From: Mimachlamys varia
Taxonomy: Eukaryota; Mollusca; Bivalvia; Pectinida; Pectinidae
NCBI GenBank assembly: GCA_947623455.1
Contig: OX392534.1
Location: 32,982,926-33,046,925, forward strand
DNA: 64,000 bases
Reading direction: 5' to 3'
Shown: positions 49,236-62,600 of the stretch, one piece after another
Layout of the letters: each line of letters opens with the position of its first letter
Position numbering within the stretch: the first letter of the stretch is position 1
The notes under the pieces: generated by a model
Database searches by the model: none
Seen by the model: the letters and a program-made list of their open reading frames with translations, nothing else
Told to the model about the DNA's origin: nothing
Program-made: the position numbers and the translations under genes

Positions 49236-50576
49236 ATTCCGTTGTATATATCTTTAGGCAATACAATTTGTTGAAATAAAAAAATACCACTTTGAATCAT
49301 TTCAGAGGCTTGCTATCTTTCAGCTTTCGTCAAAACGTTGTATAATTTACTAGCAGTGCACGTGAAAACGCTGATTTAGGTGATAAAGCAAACTTGTGTA
49401 TTATTAGAGCACGATAAAACTGTAGTTGAATATGGGTAAAAGTATACAGTTGTTGACTTGGGTTGAGGGCAACAGATAATCTGTTGAACCCGAAGGCAAT
49501 CTGTTGCCCAACGCCTAAGGCAACATTTTTTGAATACATGGATTGTATAGGAACTTTATTAAAGGGGGTATAATGATTAAGATGGGTGTATCCCTTGGTG
49601 ACATACGGCGCCGAACATAAAAGGAGACACAGCAAGGACTACGACAAGGTGTACCTTCACAAAAGGAAACATAAATTTTGATTGTAATTTTCATACTAAA
49701 TCTGATGGTCCCTCACTTATATCTGCCCAACGTACAATTTGTGATTAGAGTTACATAACGTATCGAAGGGTGAGGTCTTACTGTATATTCATAGTCTATA
49801 TCTAATTGGTAGATTATACCTGCAAGAAAAAAAAAGTCAATTTTCAGGATATTATGCAATATTTATGACTATCAACGTCATCTATTTGAGTGTTATAACC
49901 GTGAGTAAGTGCTGTCAGAAGGTGGTTTTTACATCCACTCACGACCTCACACATGCATTAAGGCTTTTGAAGATTACATGTGCTGTTTATATTATCTGTT
50001 TCGATATTCTTTAATTGTTGAAGGATGAAACATACATATTTATATGTTAATGACAATAAAAATGTATTTCTCTAGTGTCGTAAAATGATAAAAGGATGAT
50101 ATCAAAATGTATTACATCGTTGTTGACAATTTGTTTCTGTCTTTTTAATTTGTATGTTTCATTGGTTCAATTTTCTCCCAAATTCTAATGTTTGAATATG
50201 TCATTTTAATTTAAGTCACAAAGAAACCCTGAAATTATTTAGCTAAGATATTTAAGTTTTCTGAACAAACTTATATTTATTTAAAATCTGAAGGCCAAAT
50301 TGATGAAATGCTGTTACGTGCAAACTATGTTAAGATATACATGTATCCACATTTCATGTGAATTATTGTAATTGATATCAAGGGAAACTTTAAAAATCAA
50401 ATATCATTCACAATTCGGATAAGGTAGATTCTTTAATGAAATAAGAACAGTGTTGAAAAAGAGATTCCATTAAATAAACATCATTTGATGAGAATTCGAA
50501 GCAATTTGACCTGATAATCTTCATCTTAAAATATTTCAATATTCGAATACTTGAACACTTGAAGACCACAATTATT
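49236..50576. other. Region without supported genes
   Basis: AT-rich DNA with short chance frames; no domain, repeat or RNA gene recognised. Confidence 0.6.
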
Positions 50577-51180
50577 TACACAGACAAGCAAATTGCTGCA
50601 ACCGCCGTCGAAATCCGTGAAAATATAAATCCACATAAGAATCTGTGTTCACTCTTAATCCTATAATCTCGAAAAACAATAAATCCAAATACTAGAATAA
50701 ACCTTTGTTGTCGCACAAACACAACTGACTGCAACCGCCCTCGAAATCCGTGAAAATATAAATCCACATAAGAATCTGTGTTCACTCTTAATCCTATAAT
50801 CTCGAAAAACAATAAATCCAAATACTAGAATAAACCTTTGTTGTCACACAAACACAACTGACAGCAACCGCCCTTGAAATCCGTGAAAATATAAATCCAC
50901 ATAAGAATCTGTGTTCACTCTTAATCCCATAATCTCGAAAAACAATAAATCCAAATACTTGAATAAAATTTGTTGTCACACAAACACAAATGGCTGCAAC
51001 CGCCCTCGAAATCCGTGAAAATATAAATCCACATAAGAATCTGTGTCCTTTTGTTTACAATAAAATTTGTTGAAATGAAAATCTGTGTTCACTCTTAATT
51101 CCATAATCTCAAAAACAATAAATCCAAATACTTGAATAAACCTTTGTTGTCACACAAACACAACTGAGTTTGATGGCATA
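50577..51180. repeat. 133-bp tandem repeat, about 4.5 copies
   Basis: ACCGCCCTCGAAATCCGTGA recurs at 50601, 50734, 50867 and 50999, a period of 133, 133 and 132 bp. Each unit continues with AATATAAATCCACATAAGAA, TCTGTGTTCACTCTTAATCC and AACAATAAATCCAAATACT. The last unit is rearranged by a deletion and an inserted TTTTGTTTACAATAAAATTT. Copies are about 95 percent alike. Confidence 0.95.
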
Positions 51181-51990
51181 AACACTAGTGTGCCCCCATG
51201 TACAAGCTCAGGACAAATGAAATTAATTTGATATCAAACCACTTTATAAAAATCAAAAAGTTTGCTGGAGGTAGGACGACTTCTATTAAGGGATTGGTTC
51301 TCCAATGAAATTGTGGTAAAAAAAAATGGGAAATTATTTAAATTAGCGACAATATTTATTTCATCTAAAAAGGACTTGGCCATTGAAATGAATAAATTCT
51401 GAAAAGGAAAGCTTGCAAGAAACTAATATATAGCATTTTATTTAACATGGATGATATATCACTTTCTATAGCTGAAAAAGAAACTGAATGTGTGGCCAAT
51501 ACTTTCTGCGAGGAAAAAAAAGAACATATTGTGTATAGTGTTATTTATATAACTGTGTGTGGTATGGCGACTTCGTGTGAAATCTAAAATTAATTCACAT
51601 TAAGTCCCCGAACTCGATATCACGTGTGGTACGTCTCACAAATTCATTAACATAAAAATATCATTTTGAATAAAAGGTAGCCATAATAAACATTTGATGT
51701 ATTTCTTATATATGTCTAATTAAAAGCGAATGTACTCGCAGGACACAATGATAAGGAAACGAAGAAATTGTAACTTAATTACTGTTTTTTAATTTAAACA
51801 TAGATATTTTTCTGTAATTCCTATGAATTTAATTTCTTTTTGAATATGATGTGTAATTTTGATAATGCCATGATATTCTGCCACAGAAAACGATATTACA
51901 AGTATGTGAAACTTTTTTGAGTAATTCTTTCCCAGTCACTCTTAAAAAAATGTCCGAACGTACATACTCAACTAGACCTGCTTGATAACC
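51181..51990. other. Region without supported genes
   Basis: AT-rich DNA between the 133-bp repeat and the reverse transcriptase relic; nothing recognised. Confidence 0.6.
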
Positions 51991-51994
51991 AAGG

Positions 51995-52800
51995 TAACTC
52001 TACTTCCACATTGACCGGCTTTTCGAAAGATGAAATACTATTTAACCACGCTTCAATATTATAATCTTTCAAGATACCGGTTAATGAGTAAGACGCTGAC
52101 CTATGCTACCTCGTCTTTATTGAATGGCGAAACTGCAAATGGATCCTTTTAAACAACATGTTATCGCTGGCTCTGCTAATTGCTCAACCAAACCTTTATC
52201 AAAACTGCTTACTGCCATTTTAAGTACAATTAAATCAGGGCTTCAATCTTATTGTGACAATGTATACCCTAAAAGTGGAATTGACGGGATGTGGTGTGCG
52301 CAACCGAAATATCCAAGTCGCGGAAATGTAACCGTATAAGTTGTGTGGAAATGACAATGCTCTATCCGTCATAAGCTTTAACAAGCTTTCAATGATACGA
52401 AGACAGTGATTCAGTGGATTTTGAAAAACTCGAAAGATCTTCATATTAATCTGGAGCACTCTCTAAAAAAAAATGTTTTTTCGATCAAAACATTTGATTT
52501 TTCCACCTTGTACACTATCATTCCTCGTAAAACACACATATGCTGCACCTCTCATAACGTATTCAATCTCTCGTTATGTAAGCTTTCTTTTCCACAAAAA
52601 GCGGACGACAATACCATTATATGGTAGTGAGCTATCTTGCAACATTCTTTGTGAAAACACAACATAATACTTAAAATATACTGAAGAAGATATAGTAAAA
52701 ATGATTGAATTCCTGGTTGGCAATAGTTTTGTTGAGGTTGGAGGAAAGTTTTTCCAGAAGACTGTTGGTATTGGACGTTTTGGGTATGCTAATTAGTGTG
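51995..52800 (+). pseudogene. Reverse transcriptase relic (Penelope-like element type)
   Basis: In broken frames the sequence gives WMAKLQMDPFKQHVIAGSA, CSTKPLSKLLTAILSTIKSG, LQSYCDNVYPKSGIDGMW, then WILKNSKDL, SIKTFDFSTLYTIIP, and after a gap VKMIEFLVGNSFVEVGGKFF with QKTVGIG. The series PKLHK-P-K-RFI, STKPLS, DFSTLYT and QTVGIPMG is typical of reverse transcriptases of Penelope-like retroelements abundant in molluscs. Family assignment is from memory of these motifs. There are frameshifts, an insertion at 52295-52417, and loss of the catalytic YxDD half, so it is inactive. Confidence 0.75.
52295..52417. mobile_element. 123-bp insertion in the reverse transcriptase relic
   Basis: The conserved stretch GMW-ILKNSKDL is split exactly after the Trp codon. 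GTGG occurs at 52291-52294 and again at 52414-52417 as a likely 4-bp target duplication. The inserted DNA contains AAGTCGCGGAAATGTAACCG and TATGACGG-type text also found, inverted, at 12345-12420. No terminal inverted repeats are obvious. Confidence 0.7.
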
Positions 52801-52868
52801 ATTACTTGTAGAGAATAATGACTCGGTTTTCACTTTGAGGACTTAATGTGACCAAGCTTTACATGGCG

Positions 52869-52940
52869 GATGAAGCAGAATATGCTTACCCTTTCGGAGC
52901 ACCTGGTCTTAATCTCTTGTACTTTTACAAGGGATCCATG
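52869..52940 (+). repeat. Dispersed repeat segment, copy 1
   Basis: GCAGAATATGCTTACCCTTT, CGGAGCACCTGGTCTTAATC and TCTTGTACTTTTACAAGGGA are matched in reverse complement at 63610-63672. It lies just after the reverse transcriptase relic and may be that element's 3' untranslated end. Confidence 0.7.
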
Positions 52941-54303
52941 TAAATCCTTCCCTTTTTTCTTATTTTGCCCTTTAGTTTAAAAGAATTAGAGTTCGGTTTA
53001 TGGTTTTATTGACGGTTCGATATTCTCTAATTTTTGTTTTAGAAATTTTAATTAAAACAATATTATCTACAGAAAATACTCGACAAGAAACAATTTTGAT
53101 TGATGCTGATTGTTCAGATCTGCGTTTTTCACATCTCTGGTTTAACCAGAACTGGAAACCTTATTTGTTTCGTCACTTTGGCAAAGCATCAATGGAACAC
53201 ATTCTCTTTCTTTGAGCGTTGGCTCAATATTTTCATTGTTGTGAATATTTCTAAACTTTTTTGAAGGTTAGCCATTTACAGCCCTGCAGGCAGGGCTCAA
53301 GACTTGTATCTGCTTACTCCATTGCATGACCGTTTTAGAAAACTGAATTTACGATCTTTCACAATGCTGTTGTTTCATAATATCTCTTTGCCTTACTTTT
53401 GGCCTTCAGTTGAGCGTTCTTCCCATTAAGGAAGGCTTTTGACTCTGTACCCTGTTCAATGGTAGTTACTGCTTCCTGCTTGACGCTCAGCATTTTTGAA
53501 ATGGAACAACTGGTTCATTTGGTGTTCTGCTTGGGGCCTTCAGCAGTATACTTCAGTGTTGTAGTACTAAAAAGACGGCATCACTTTTTCACTATCGCAT
53601 TGAACCTTACCGAACATACCGCATCCTCCCAAATACACACGCACTCAACCCATACAGTTGTATCGCATACATCCAAAGGGCGTCCTAAAATGACCTCGGC
53701 TTTTAGCTGTTGTTAAACATAATATAACCTTTGGATCAATATCTTCGTAATTGTGAACAATTTTATACTACTGCAGGGTTAGTACTTTACATTAACGGTT
53801 TCCTGTCTATTTTCCCTCAGCAATATTTCGTATTGTTTTTTTTATTACCAGTAATAACGTTTGCATATATAAAAATGAACCAAAGTCACTGATTCAATCA
53901 TAAGCTTTGTAAATTCATAAGCACAAAATGTGCAAAAGAAAAATGAAAAATAAAATATGATTTTCTATTTTGAACGTAAATCTGTTAAATCGTCTGGATT
54001 TGCTTAAGTCGGAAAACTATAGATAGCAAGCCCATAGTACGTATTTGTGTGTTATTTTGGAAGAATTCGACACCGAAAAAAAACTGATATAGACACTGTG
54101 ATGTATCATCTCTCAGGGTGGTCTCAGTAAATAAATCAAAATAATCTGAAAGGTAATTTTCCTATTCACTGATTCGTATGACATGTTATATAACATTTTA
54201 CATGTATATCAATCATAGGACACCTACATTGTACATGTAACCTTGAATTAAATGGCGGGTGTCGTCGATGAAGCAGATGATACTAACTTTTCCATAACAC
54301 CTG
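52941..54303. other. Region without supported genes
   Basis: Possibly further remains of the retroelement near 53000-53260, where a frame reading SDLRFSHLWFNQNWKPY is open for 71 residues, but no family could be named. The rest is AT-rich and unremarkable. Confidence 0.45.
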
Positions 54304-54571
54304 TGGCCCCGTATTCATGACACTGTTCTCATGCTCAAGCATATGTTTTGTGCTCATGTCATCTTTCTTGTAATTTACTTAAAGCATGTCAAATGCTCAA
54401 AACGTAAAATGTTAACATTGAAAACAGTATTTTAATTCAACCCTCTTCAAACTATTTCAAAATCTTTGGCAAAATATCATTTCATTATTAAATGATAACC
54501 GGATTAAGAAATTGGGCTTGAGCACATAATCTATGCTTGAACATGATAACTGTTTCATGAATTCGAGCCTT
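54304..54571. mobile_element. MITE-like foldback element
   Basis: The left end GGCCCCGTATTCATGACACT, with CATGCTCAAGCATATG and TTTTGTGCTCA, is mirrored by the right end read on minus: GGCTCGAATTCATGAAACAG, CATGTTCAAGCATAG, ATTATGTGCTCAAG. Arms of about 58 bp are roughly 75-80 percent alike. A partial relative lies at 21055-21235. Confidence 0.7.
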
Positions 54572-54689
54572 GGTCTTATTTTATTGTATTTTTTCAAACG
54601 TCTCCGTGTAAATATTTCCTTTATTCATATCGTGCCCCTTGTTAAATTGATTTTCGGTATTTTCTGATTAAAAACAAATCTAAGGTTAC

Positions 54690-55060
54690 TAAGAAGTCAA
54701 TTGACCATTCATTGTTAACACATTTCAGCTGACTTCAATGGTTACCACATTAGCATCTAACTTCCCTTAACCAGCTAGTGAGTTTACTTCCATCAATACC
54801 GTGTGGTCAATTGACCTCTCCTAGCTACTAAATGACCTCTCATAGTTACAGGTAAGGACCTGACTTCCATAGTCACCACCAGATGACCTTGCATGCCCAC
54901 CAGCAAGTCAGTTGGACTGTATTTATTATGCTTTTCACGCACAGTTAGTTGACCGCTCATACTCAGCGGTCGTCAGTGGTTACCACGTAGTCAGTTAACT
55001 TTTAAAGTGAACACGTAGTCATTTCACACCCAATAGTTACTGCATGTTCAATTGATTTTA
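54690..55060. repeat. Degenerate tandem repeat with TCAATTGACC words
   Basis: Variants of GTCAATTGACCTCTCATAG and TTACCACRTAGTCA recur about every 35-45 bp, strongly diverged. It appears to be an old minisatellite. Confidence 0.5.
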
Positions 55061-55725
55061 AAAAAAAATTGGGATGAACCTTCAGAACTTAATACTTTGT
55101 TCATTTTCAATAAATAGCTTCCATTAATATCATAACGGATGCTTAGTAATTTTCACTTGTGGAGCTATTTGAAATGTGCATCCGTTGATTTCAGGAAGTG
55201 ACAAGGTATTGCAAAGGTGCCTACAGGACTTGGATTCTAACTGAAAATTAACAAAAACTGTTTTAAAAAATGTAAACAAATGACAGATTTACACAGTGAC
55301 CCTTGAACAAATACACCGAGAAAACACCAGATATTCTGAAAAAGTAATTAAGTGTCTTCAGCTTCACTCTTCGCTATCATCATGTAAATGAAGGTCAAAC
55401 CCAAATCAGGTCCTAAACAAGAACTCGCGGTTAGTGACTTCAAAAGAACAATGATAGATATAAAGCATTCTCCATGATTTCGAGAGCATGATGGCGGTCA
55501 TCAATTCTTTTCCATAATAAAAGTCATTGAGCCAACATTGACTTGGTGGGAATCCAGGGATTTTACTATGAAGAAAGGGAAAGTTCATGAAAGGAAAGTA
55601 GAAAACGCCAACTTTCTATTTTATAGCTTAGTAGAAAGTTGTCCCTTTTGATCATCTTGCAAGTAAAGATGAAAGAAAGTAATAATTAAATATGTAGTGT
55701 TTTTAGTTTAAGCTCAGGAGGGTAC
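55061..55725. other. Region without supported genes
   Basis: AT-rich spacer before the 45-bp array; no gene or repeat recognised. Confidence 0.6.
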
Positions 55726-55726
55726 A

Positions 55727-57925
55727 TTATTTACTAGGGATCTGGTTAGTTGATTGATATTTACATGTACAGTATATACTAGGGATCTGGTTAGTTGATT
55801 GTTATTTACAGGTACAGTATATACTAGCGATCTGGTTAGTTGATTGTTATTTACAGGTATAGTATAACCAAGGGATCTGGTCAGTTGTTGTTATTTACAG
55901 GAACAGTATATACTATGGACCTGGTTAGTTAATTGCTATTTACAGGTACAGTATATACTAGGGATCTGGTTAGTTGATTGCTATTCACAGGAACAGTATA
56001 TACTAGGGACCTGGTTAGTTGATTGCTATTTACAGGTACAGTATATACTAGGTATCTGGTAAGTTGATTGCTATTTACAGGAACAGTATGTACTAGGGAT
56101 CTGGTTAGTTAATTGCTATTTACAGGTACAGTCTATACCAGGGATCTGGTCAGTTGATTGCTATTTACAGGTACAGTATATACTAGGGATATGGTCAGTT
56201 GATTGTTATTTACGTGTACAGTATATATATGGGATCTGGTTAGTTGATTGTTATTTACAGGTACAGTATATACTAGCGATCTGGTTAGTTGATTGTTATT
56301 TACAGGAACAGTATATACTAGGGATCTGGTTAGTTGATTGTTATTTACAGGTACAGTATATACTAGGTATCTGGTAAGTTGATTGCTATTTACAGGTACA
56401 GTATATACTAGGGATCTGGTTAGTTAATTGCTATTTACAGGTACAGTCTATACTAGGGATCTGGTCAGTTGATTGTTATTTACGTGTACAGTATATATAA
56501 GGGATCTGGTTAGTTGATTGTTATTTACAGGTACAGTATATACTAGGGACCTGGTTAGTTAATTGCTATTTACAGGTACAGTATATACTAGGTATCTGGT
56601 AAGTTGATTGCTATTTACAGGTACAGTATATACTAGGGATCTGGTTAGTTGATTGTTATTTACACGTAAAGTATATGCTAGGGATCTGGTCAGTTGATTG
56701 TTATTTACGTGTACAGTATATATAAGGGATCTGGTTAGTTGATTGTTATTTTGAGGTACAGTATATACTAGCGATCTGGTTAGTTGATTGTTATTTACAG
56801 GAACAGTATATACTAGGGACCTGGTTAGTTAATTGCTATTTACAGGTACAGTATATACTAGGTATCTGGTAAGTTGATTGCTATTTACAGGTACAGTATA
56901 TACTAGGGATCTGGTTAGTTGATTGTTATTTATACGTAAAGTATATGCTAGGGATCTGGTCAGTTGATTGTTATTTACGTGTACAGTATATATAAGGGAT
57001 CTGGTTAGTTGATTGTTATTTTGACGTACAGTATATACTAGGGATCTGGTTAGTTGATTGCTATTTACAGGTACAGAATATACTAGGGATCTGGTTAGTT
57101 GATTGCTATTTACAGGTACAGAATATACTAGGGATCTGGTTAGTTGATTGCTATTTACAGGTACAGAATATACTAGTGATCTGGTTAGTTGATTGTTATT
57201 TACAGGTACAGTATATACTAGGGATCTGGTTAGTTGATTGTTATTTTGACGTACAGTATATACTAGGGATCTGGTTAGTTGATTGCTATTTACAGGTACA
57301 GAATATACTAGGGATCTGGTTAGTTGATTGTTATTTTGACGTACAGTATATACTAGGGATCTGGTTAGTTGATTGCTATTTACAGGTACAGAATATACTA
57401 GGGATCTGGTTAGTTGATTGTTATTTACAGGTACAGTATATACTAGTGATCTGGTTAGTTGATTGTTATTTTGAGGTACAGTATATACTAGGGATCTGGT
57501 TAGTTGATTGTTATTTACAGGTACAGTATATACTAGTGATCTGGTTAGTTGATTGTTATTTACAGGTACAGTATATACTAGGGATCTGGTTAGCTAATTG
57601 CTATTTACAGGTACAGTATATACTAGGTATCTGGTTAGTTGATTGCTATTTACAGGTACAGTATATACTAGGGATCTGGTTAGTTGATTGCTATTTACAG
57701 GTACAGTATATACTAGTGATCTGGTTAGTTGATTGTTATTTACAGGTACAGTATATACTAGGGATCTGGTTAGCTAATTGCTATTTACAGGTACAGTATA
57801 TACTAGGTATCTGGTTAGTTGATTGTTATTTACAGGTACAGTATATACTAGGGATCTGGTTAGTTGATTGTTATTTACAGGTACAGTATATACTAGGTAT
57901 CTGGTTAGTTGATTGTTATTTGAAG
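55727..57925. repeat. 45-bp minisatellite array
   Basis: About 49 copies of GGGATCTGGTTAGTTGATTG then TTATTTACAGGTACAGTATA and TACTA, 45 bp. Because 45 is a multiple of 3, a frame of 273 residues is open on the plus strand at 57176-57997 with a 15-residue period (GIWLVDCYLQVQYIL). Earlier copies break the frame. Mixed subtypes such as TTACGTGTACAG, TTTTGACGTACAG and TTTTGAGGTACAG occur in blocks, showing duplication of groups of units. Confidence 0.97.
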
Positions 57926-59655
57926 ACACCACCTCGTCGATATATATACCTCGAAATACCCCTGTTGTTTCAAACCGCCGTGTACATTTATATTTAAATA
58001 TAATGGTCAATATAATTTATAATCATGTTGAAATGTTTCTTCGTTAAAAACGGAAAAAGCTTAAACCCAATGCAAGTCCATAAAACAGGTAATATATAAT
58101 TTATATGTTAGTGTTTTGTTTATCGTATTTTATAGACACTCAACATTTCTTCCCCAATATCACCCGAGTTATCCGGAAGTTTGATAATTAAGCACACTAT
58201 AAGATCAGTATAAAGGTCATATAATTTACTAAGATATCATGCCACTTCCTAATATTATCAGATATATCTCTTACTTCTTTTTGTCTGAAACTTAAATGGA
58301 TGAAGGATTGAAACAAAGAGCACTGGCTATATATAATATCTTAGACATAATCATTATGATTATTAACATTTTCAATTGAATTGCCTCACTTTACTATTTT
58401 CTATTTAGAATAGTATTGATTATGTTTAAACACACAGGGGATTATCTCCCTACTCATATTTTTTAAACAGACTGAGCAAATGCTAATAATTATGCTACAT
58501 GTATTATATTATATAAATTGCATCAATATTTTTAAATTAACTGTTTCATCAATGTCCTGTATTTGTCATGTCAACCTATAAGGAGAGAACTTATATAGGC
58601 CTAGCCTGCTGTTTGATCCGATTGTTTTCACAATAAAATATGATGAAATGAAATCTCTTACCTCTTCAAATCAATATGCTGAACGAACTCATTATAATAC
58701 AGGCCCTGCCTGGGTACTGAACAAATTTAGAGTTGTGATATTTTAACAATTTCTAAGTTTAGAAAAGACAACTTCTGTGTTAATAGGGGTCAAATGTATG
58801 GGCAGTGGTGACCTGAAAATGGCCATGTTTTTTATTAAGGAATATCTATTCATATATCAATCTTCACACACAATATACATGTTTATATCAAATCAAATAT
58901 ATTTCAAACTTGTAAAGAGTAAACAATGTAATAATGTTCAATAAATGACTAGGAATAATTGTAATAAAATTTAGCATGCATTGTTAGCATTCTTGCTGTG
59001 AATTTCAATTTAATTTGATTGCTGATGTTACTGCTGCAAAATGAGTTTAACAGCAAATTTTGATGATATATAAGTCGCTACATTGAGATGCTTTTTGTAC
59101 TGATAAAACGTAATCACATGATGATACGCATACACGGAGGTCTCTACATACAATGGATAAATTGCAATATGGAACGAAATTAAATGGAATATTAAATCGT
59201 GTGACTACTTCGCCAGGCGCGAGTTAAAGAGCAGGATAAATTATTCTTTCCAACCCGAAGAAAACGTTTACAAAACTTGAAAAATGATCTGAAAAACATT
59301 TTCAAAAATTTTAAAAGCACCCAAAAAAATCACATTTATCAGGCCCACCCACTGTTTTTGACCTCAAAGCCAAAAACATGTTGGATCTATTGGATAAGTG
59401 ATGTGATATTTCAAATATAACATATTCAAAATATCACATGGTTTTGTCACATGAAATTAATCATACCAATGGGCATCATGGGATCATGGGACAAGAAAGA
59501 GATTTTTTTCGCATTTGGTTGCTTACAAATTCCAACATAGCGAAGGAATACAACGGCGGAGATAGCCATTCCTAAGAATGTCAGTAGGGAGTTTGGCAGC
59601 AGGATGGTCTCTTCCTTGTGTCTTAAAAATGGCCGTCACTAGTAATGATCTAGTG
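57926..59655. other. Region without supported genes
   Basis: AT-rich DNA between two arrays; no gene, RNA or repeat recognised. Confidence 0.6.
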
Positions 59656-62600
59656 TTGACGTATAACGGATGATTCAGACACTCCAGCTCCTATTGGGCT
59701 ATACAGATACACTTCTAAAGTGGAAGTGCAACGGATGATTAAGACAGTCAAGTTCCTATTGGGATATACATATCACTACAAGGTGGAAGTGTAACGGATG
59801 ATTAAGACAGTCCAGTTCCTGTTGGGATATACATATCACTACTAGAGTGGAAGTGTAACGGATGATTAAGACAGTCCAGTTCCTGTTGGGATATACATAT
59901 CACTACTAGAGTGGAAGTGTAACGGATGATTAAGACAGTCCAGTTCCTGTTGGGATATACATATCACTACTAGAGTGGAAGTGTAACGGATGATTAAGAC
60001 AGTCCAATTCCTATTGGGCTATACAGATACACTACTAGGTGGAAGTGTAACGGATGATTAAGGCAGTCCAGTTCATATTGGGCTATACAGATACACTACT
60101 AGTTGGAAGTGTAACGGATGATTAAGACAGTCCAGTTCATATTGGGCTATACAGATACATTTCTAGAGTGGAAGTGTAACGGATGATTAAGACAGTCCAA
60201 TTCCTATTGGGCTATACAGATACACTACAAGAGTGAAAGTGTAACGGATGATTAAGACAGTCCAATTCCTATTGGGCTATACAGATACACTACAAGAGTG
60301 GAAGTGTAACGGATGATTAAGATAGTCCAGTTCCTATTGGGCTATACAGATACACTACAAGAGTGGAAGTGTAACGGATGATTAAGATAGTCCAGTTCCT
60401 ATTGGGCTATACAGATACACTACAAGAGTGGAAGTGTAACGGATGATTAAGATAGTCCAGTTCCTATTGGGCTATACAGATACACTACAAGAGTGGAAGT
60501 GTAACGGATGATTAAGATAGTCCAATTCCTATTGGGCTATACAAACATACTACTAGAGTGGAAGTGTAACGGATGATTAAGACAGTCCAGTTCCTATTGG
60601 GCTATACATATACACTACAAGAGTGAAAGTGTAACGGATGATTAAGACAGTCCAATTCCTATTGGGCTATACAGATACACTACAAGAGTGGAAGTGTAAC
60701 GGATGATTAAGATAGTCCAGTTCCTATTGGGCTATACAGATACACTACAAGAGTGGAAGTGTAACGGATGATTAAGATAGTCCAGTTCCTATTGGGCTAT
60801 ACATATACACTACAAGAGTGGAAGTGTAACGGATGATTAAGATAGTCCAGTTCCTATTGGGCTATACAGATACACTTCTAGAGTGGAAGTGTAACGGATG
60901 ATTAAGACAGTCCAATTCCTATTGGGCTATACAGATACACTACTAGAGTGGAAGTGTAACGGATGATTAAGACAGTCCAGTTCCTATTGGGCTATACAGA
61001 TACACTTCTGGAGTGGAAGTGTAACGGATGATTAAGACAGTCCAGTTCCTATTGGGCTATACAGATACACTACTAGAGTGGAAGTGTAACGGATGATTAA
61101 GACAGTCTAGTTCCTATTGGGCTATATAGATGCACTTCTAGAGTGAAAGTGTAACGGATGATTAAGACAGTCCAGTTCCTATTGGGATATACAGATACAC
61201 TTCTAGAGTGGAAGTGTAACGGATGATTAAGACAGTCAAGTTCCTATTGGGATATACATATCACTACTAGAGTGGAAGTGTAACGGATGATTAAGACAGT
61301 CCAGTTCCTATTGGGCTATACAGATACACTACTAGAGTGGAAGTGTAACGGATGATTAAGACAGTCCAGTTCCTATTGGGCTATACAGATACACTACTAG
61401 GGTGGAAGTGTAACGGATAATTAAGACAGTCCAATTCCTATTGGGCTATACAGATACACTTCTAGAGTGGAAGTGTAACGGATGATTAAGACAGTCCAGT
61501 TCCTATTGGGCTATACAGATACACTACTAGGGTGTAAGTGTAACGGATGATTAAGACAGTCCAGTTCCTATTGGGATATACAGATACACTTCTAGAGTGG
61601 AAGTGTAACGGATGATTAAGACAGTCCAGTTCATATTGGGCTATACAGATACACTACTAGGTGGAAGTGTAACGGATGATTAAGACAGTCCAGTTCCTAT
61701 TGGGCTATACAGATACACTTCTAGAGTGGAAGTGTAACGGATGATTAAGACAGTCCAGTTCCTATTGGGCTATACAGATACACTTCTAGGGTGGAAGTGT
61801 AACGGATGATTAAGACAGTCCAGTTCCTATTGGGCTATACAGATAAACTTCTAGAGTGGAAGTGTAACGGATGATTAAGACTGTCCAGTTCTTATTGGGC
61901 TATACAGATAAACTTCTAGAGTGGAAGTGTAACGGATGATTAAGACAGTCTAGTTCCTATTGGGCTATATAGATGCACTTCTAGAGTGAAAGTGTAACGG
62001 ATGATTAAGACAGTCCAGTTCCTATTGGGATATACAGATACACTTCTAGAGTGGAAGTGTAACGGATGATTAAGACAGTCAAGTTCCTATTGGGATATAC
62101 ATATCACTACTAGAGTGGAAGTGTAACGGATGATTAAGACAGTCCAGTTCCTATTGGGCTATACAGATACACTACTAGAGTGGAAGTGTAACGGATGATT
62201 AAGACAGTCCAGTTCCTATTGGGCTATACAGATACACTACTAGGGTGGAAGTGTAACGGATAATTAAGACAGTCCAATTCCTATTGGGCTATACAGATAC
62301 ACTTCTAGAGTGGAAGTGTAACGGATGATTAAGACAGTCCAGTTCCTATTGGGCTATACAGATACACTACTAGGGTGTAAGTGTAACGGATGATTAAGAC
62401 AGTCCAGTTCCTATTGGGATATACAGATACACTTCTAGAGTGGAAGTGTAACGGATGATTAAGACAGTCCAGTTCATATTGGGCTATACAGATACACTAC
62501 TAGGTGGAAGTGTAACGGATGATTAAGACAGTCCAGTTCCTATTGGGCTATACAGATACACTTCTAGAGTGGAAGTGTAACGGATGATTAAGACAGTCCA

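Noticed and set aside
53000..53716. Two plus-strand frames of 71 and 85 codons after the reverse transcriptase relic
   Set aside because: They could be remains of the same element, but no motif could be recognised, so no gene is called.
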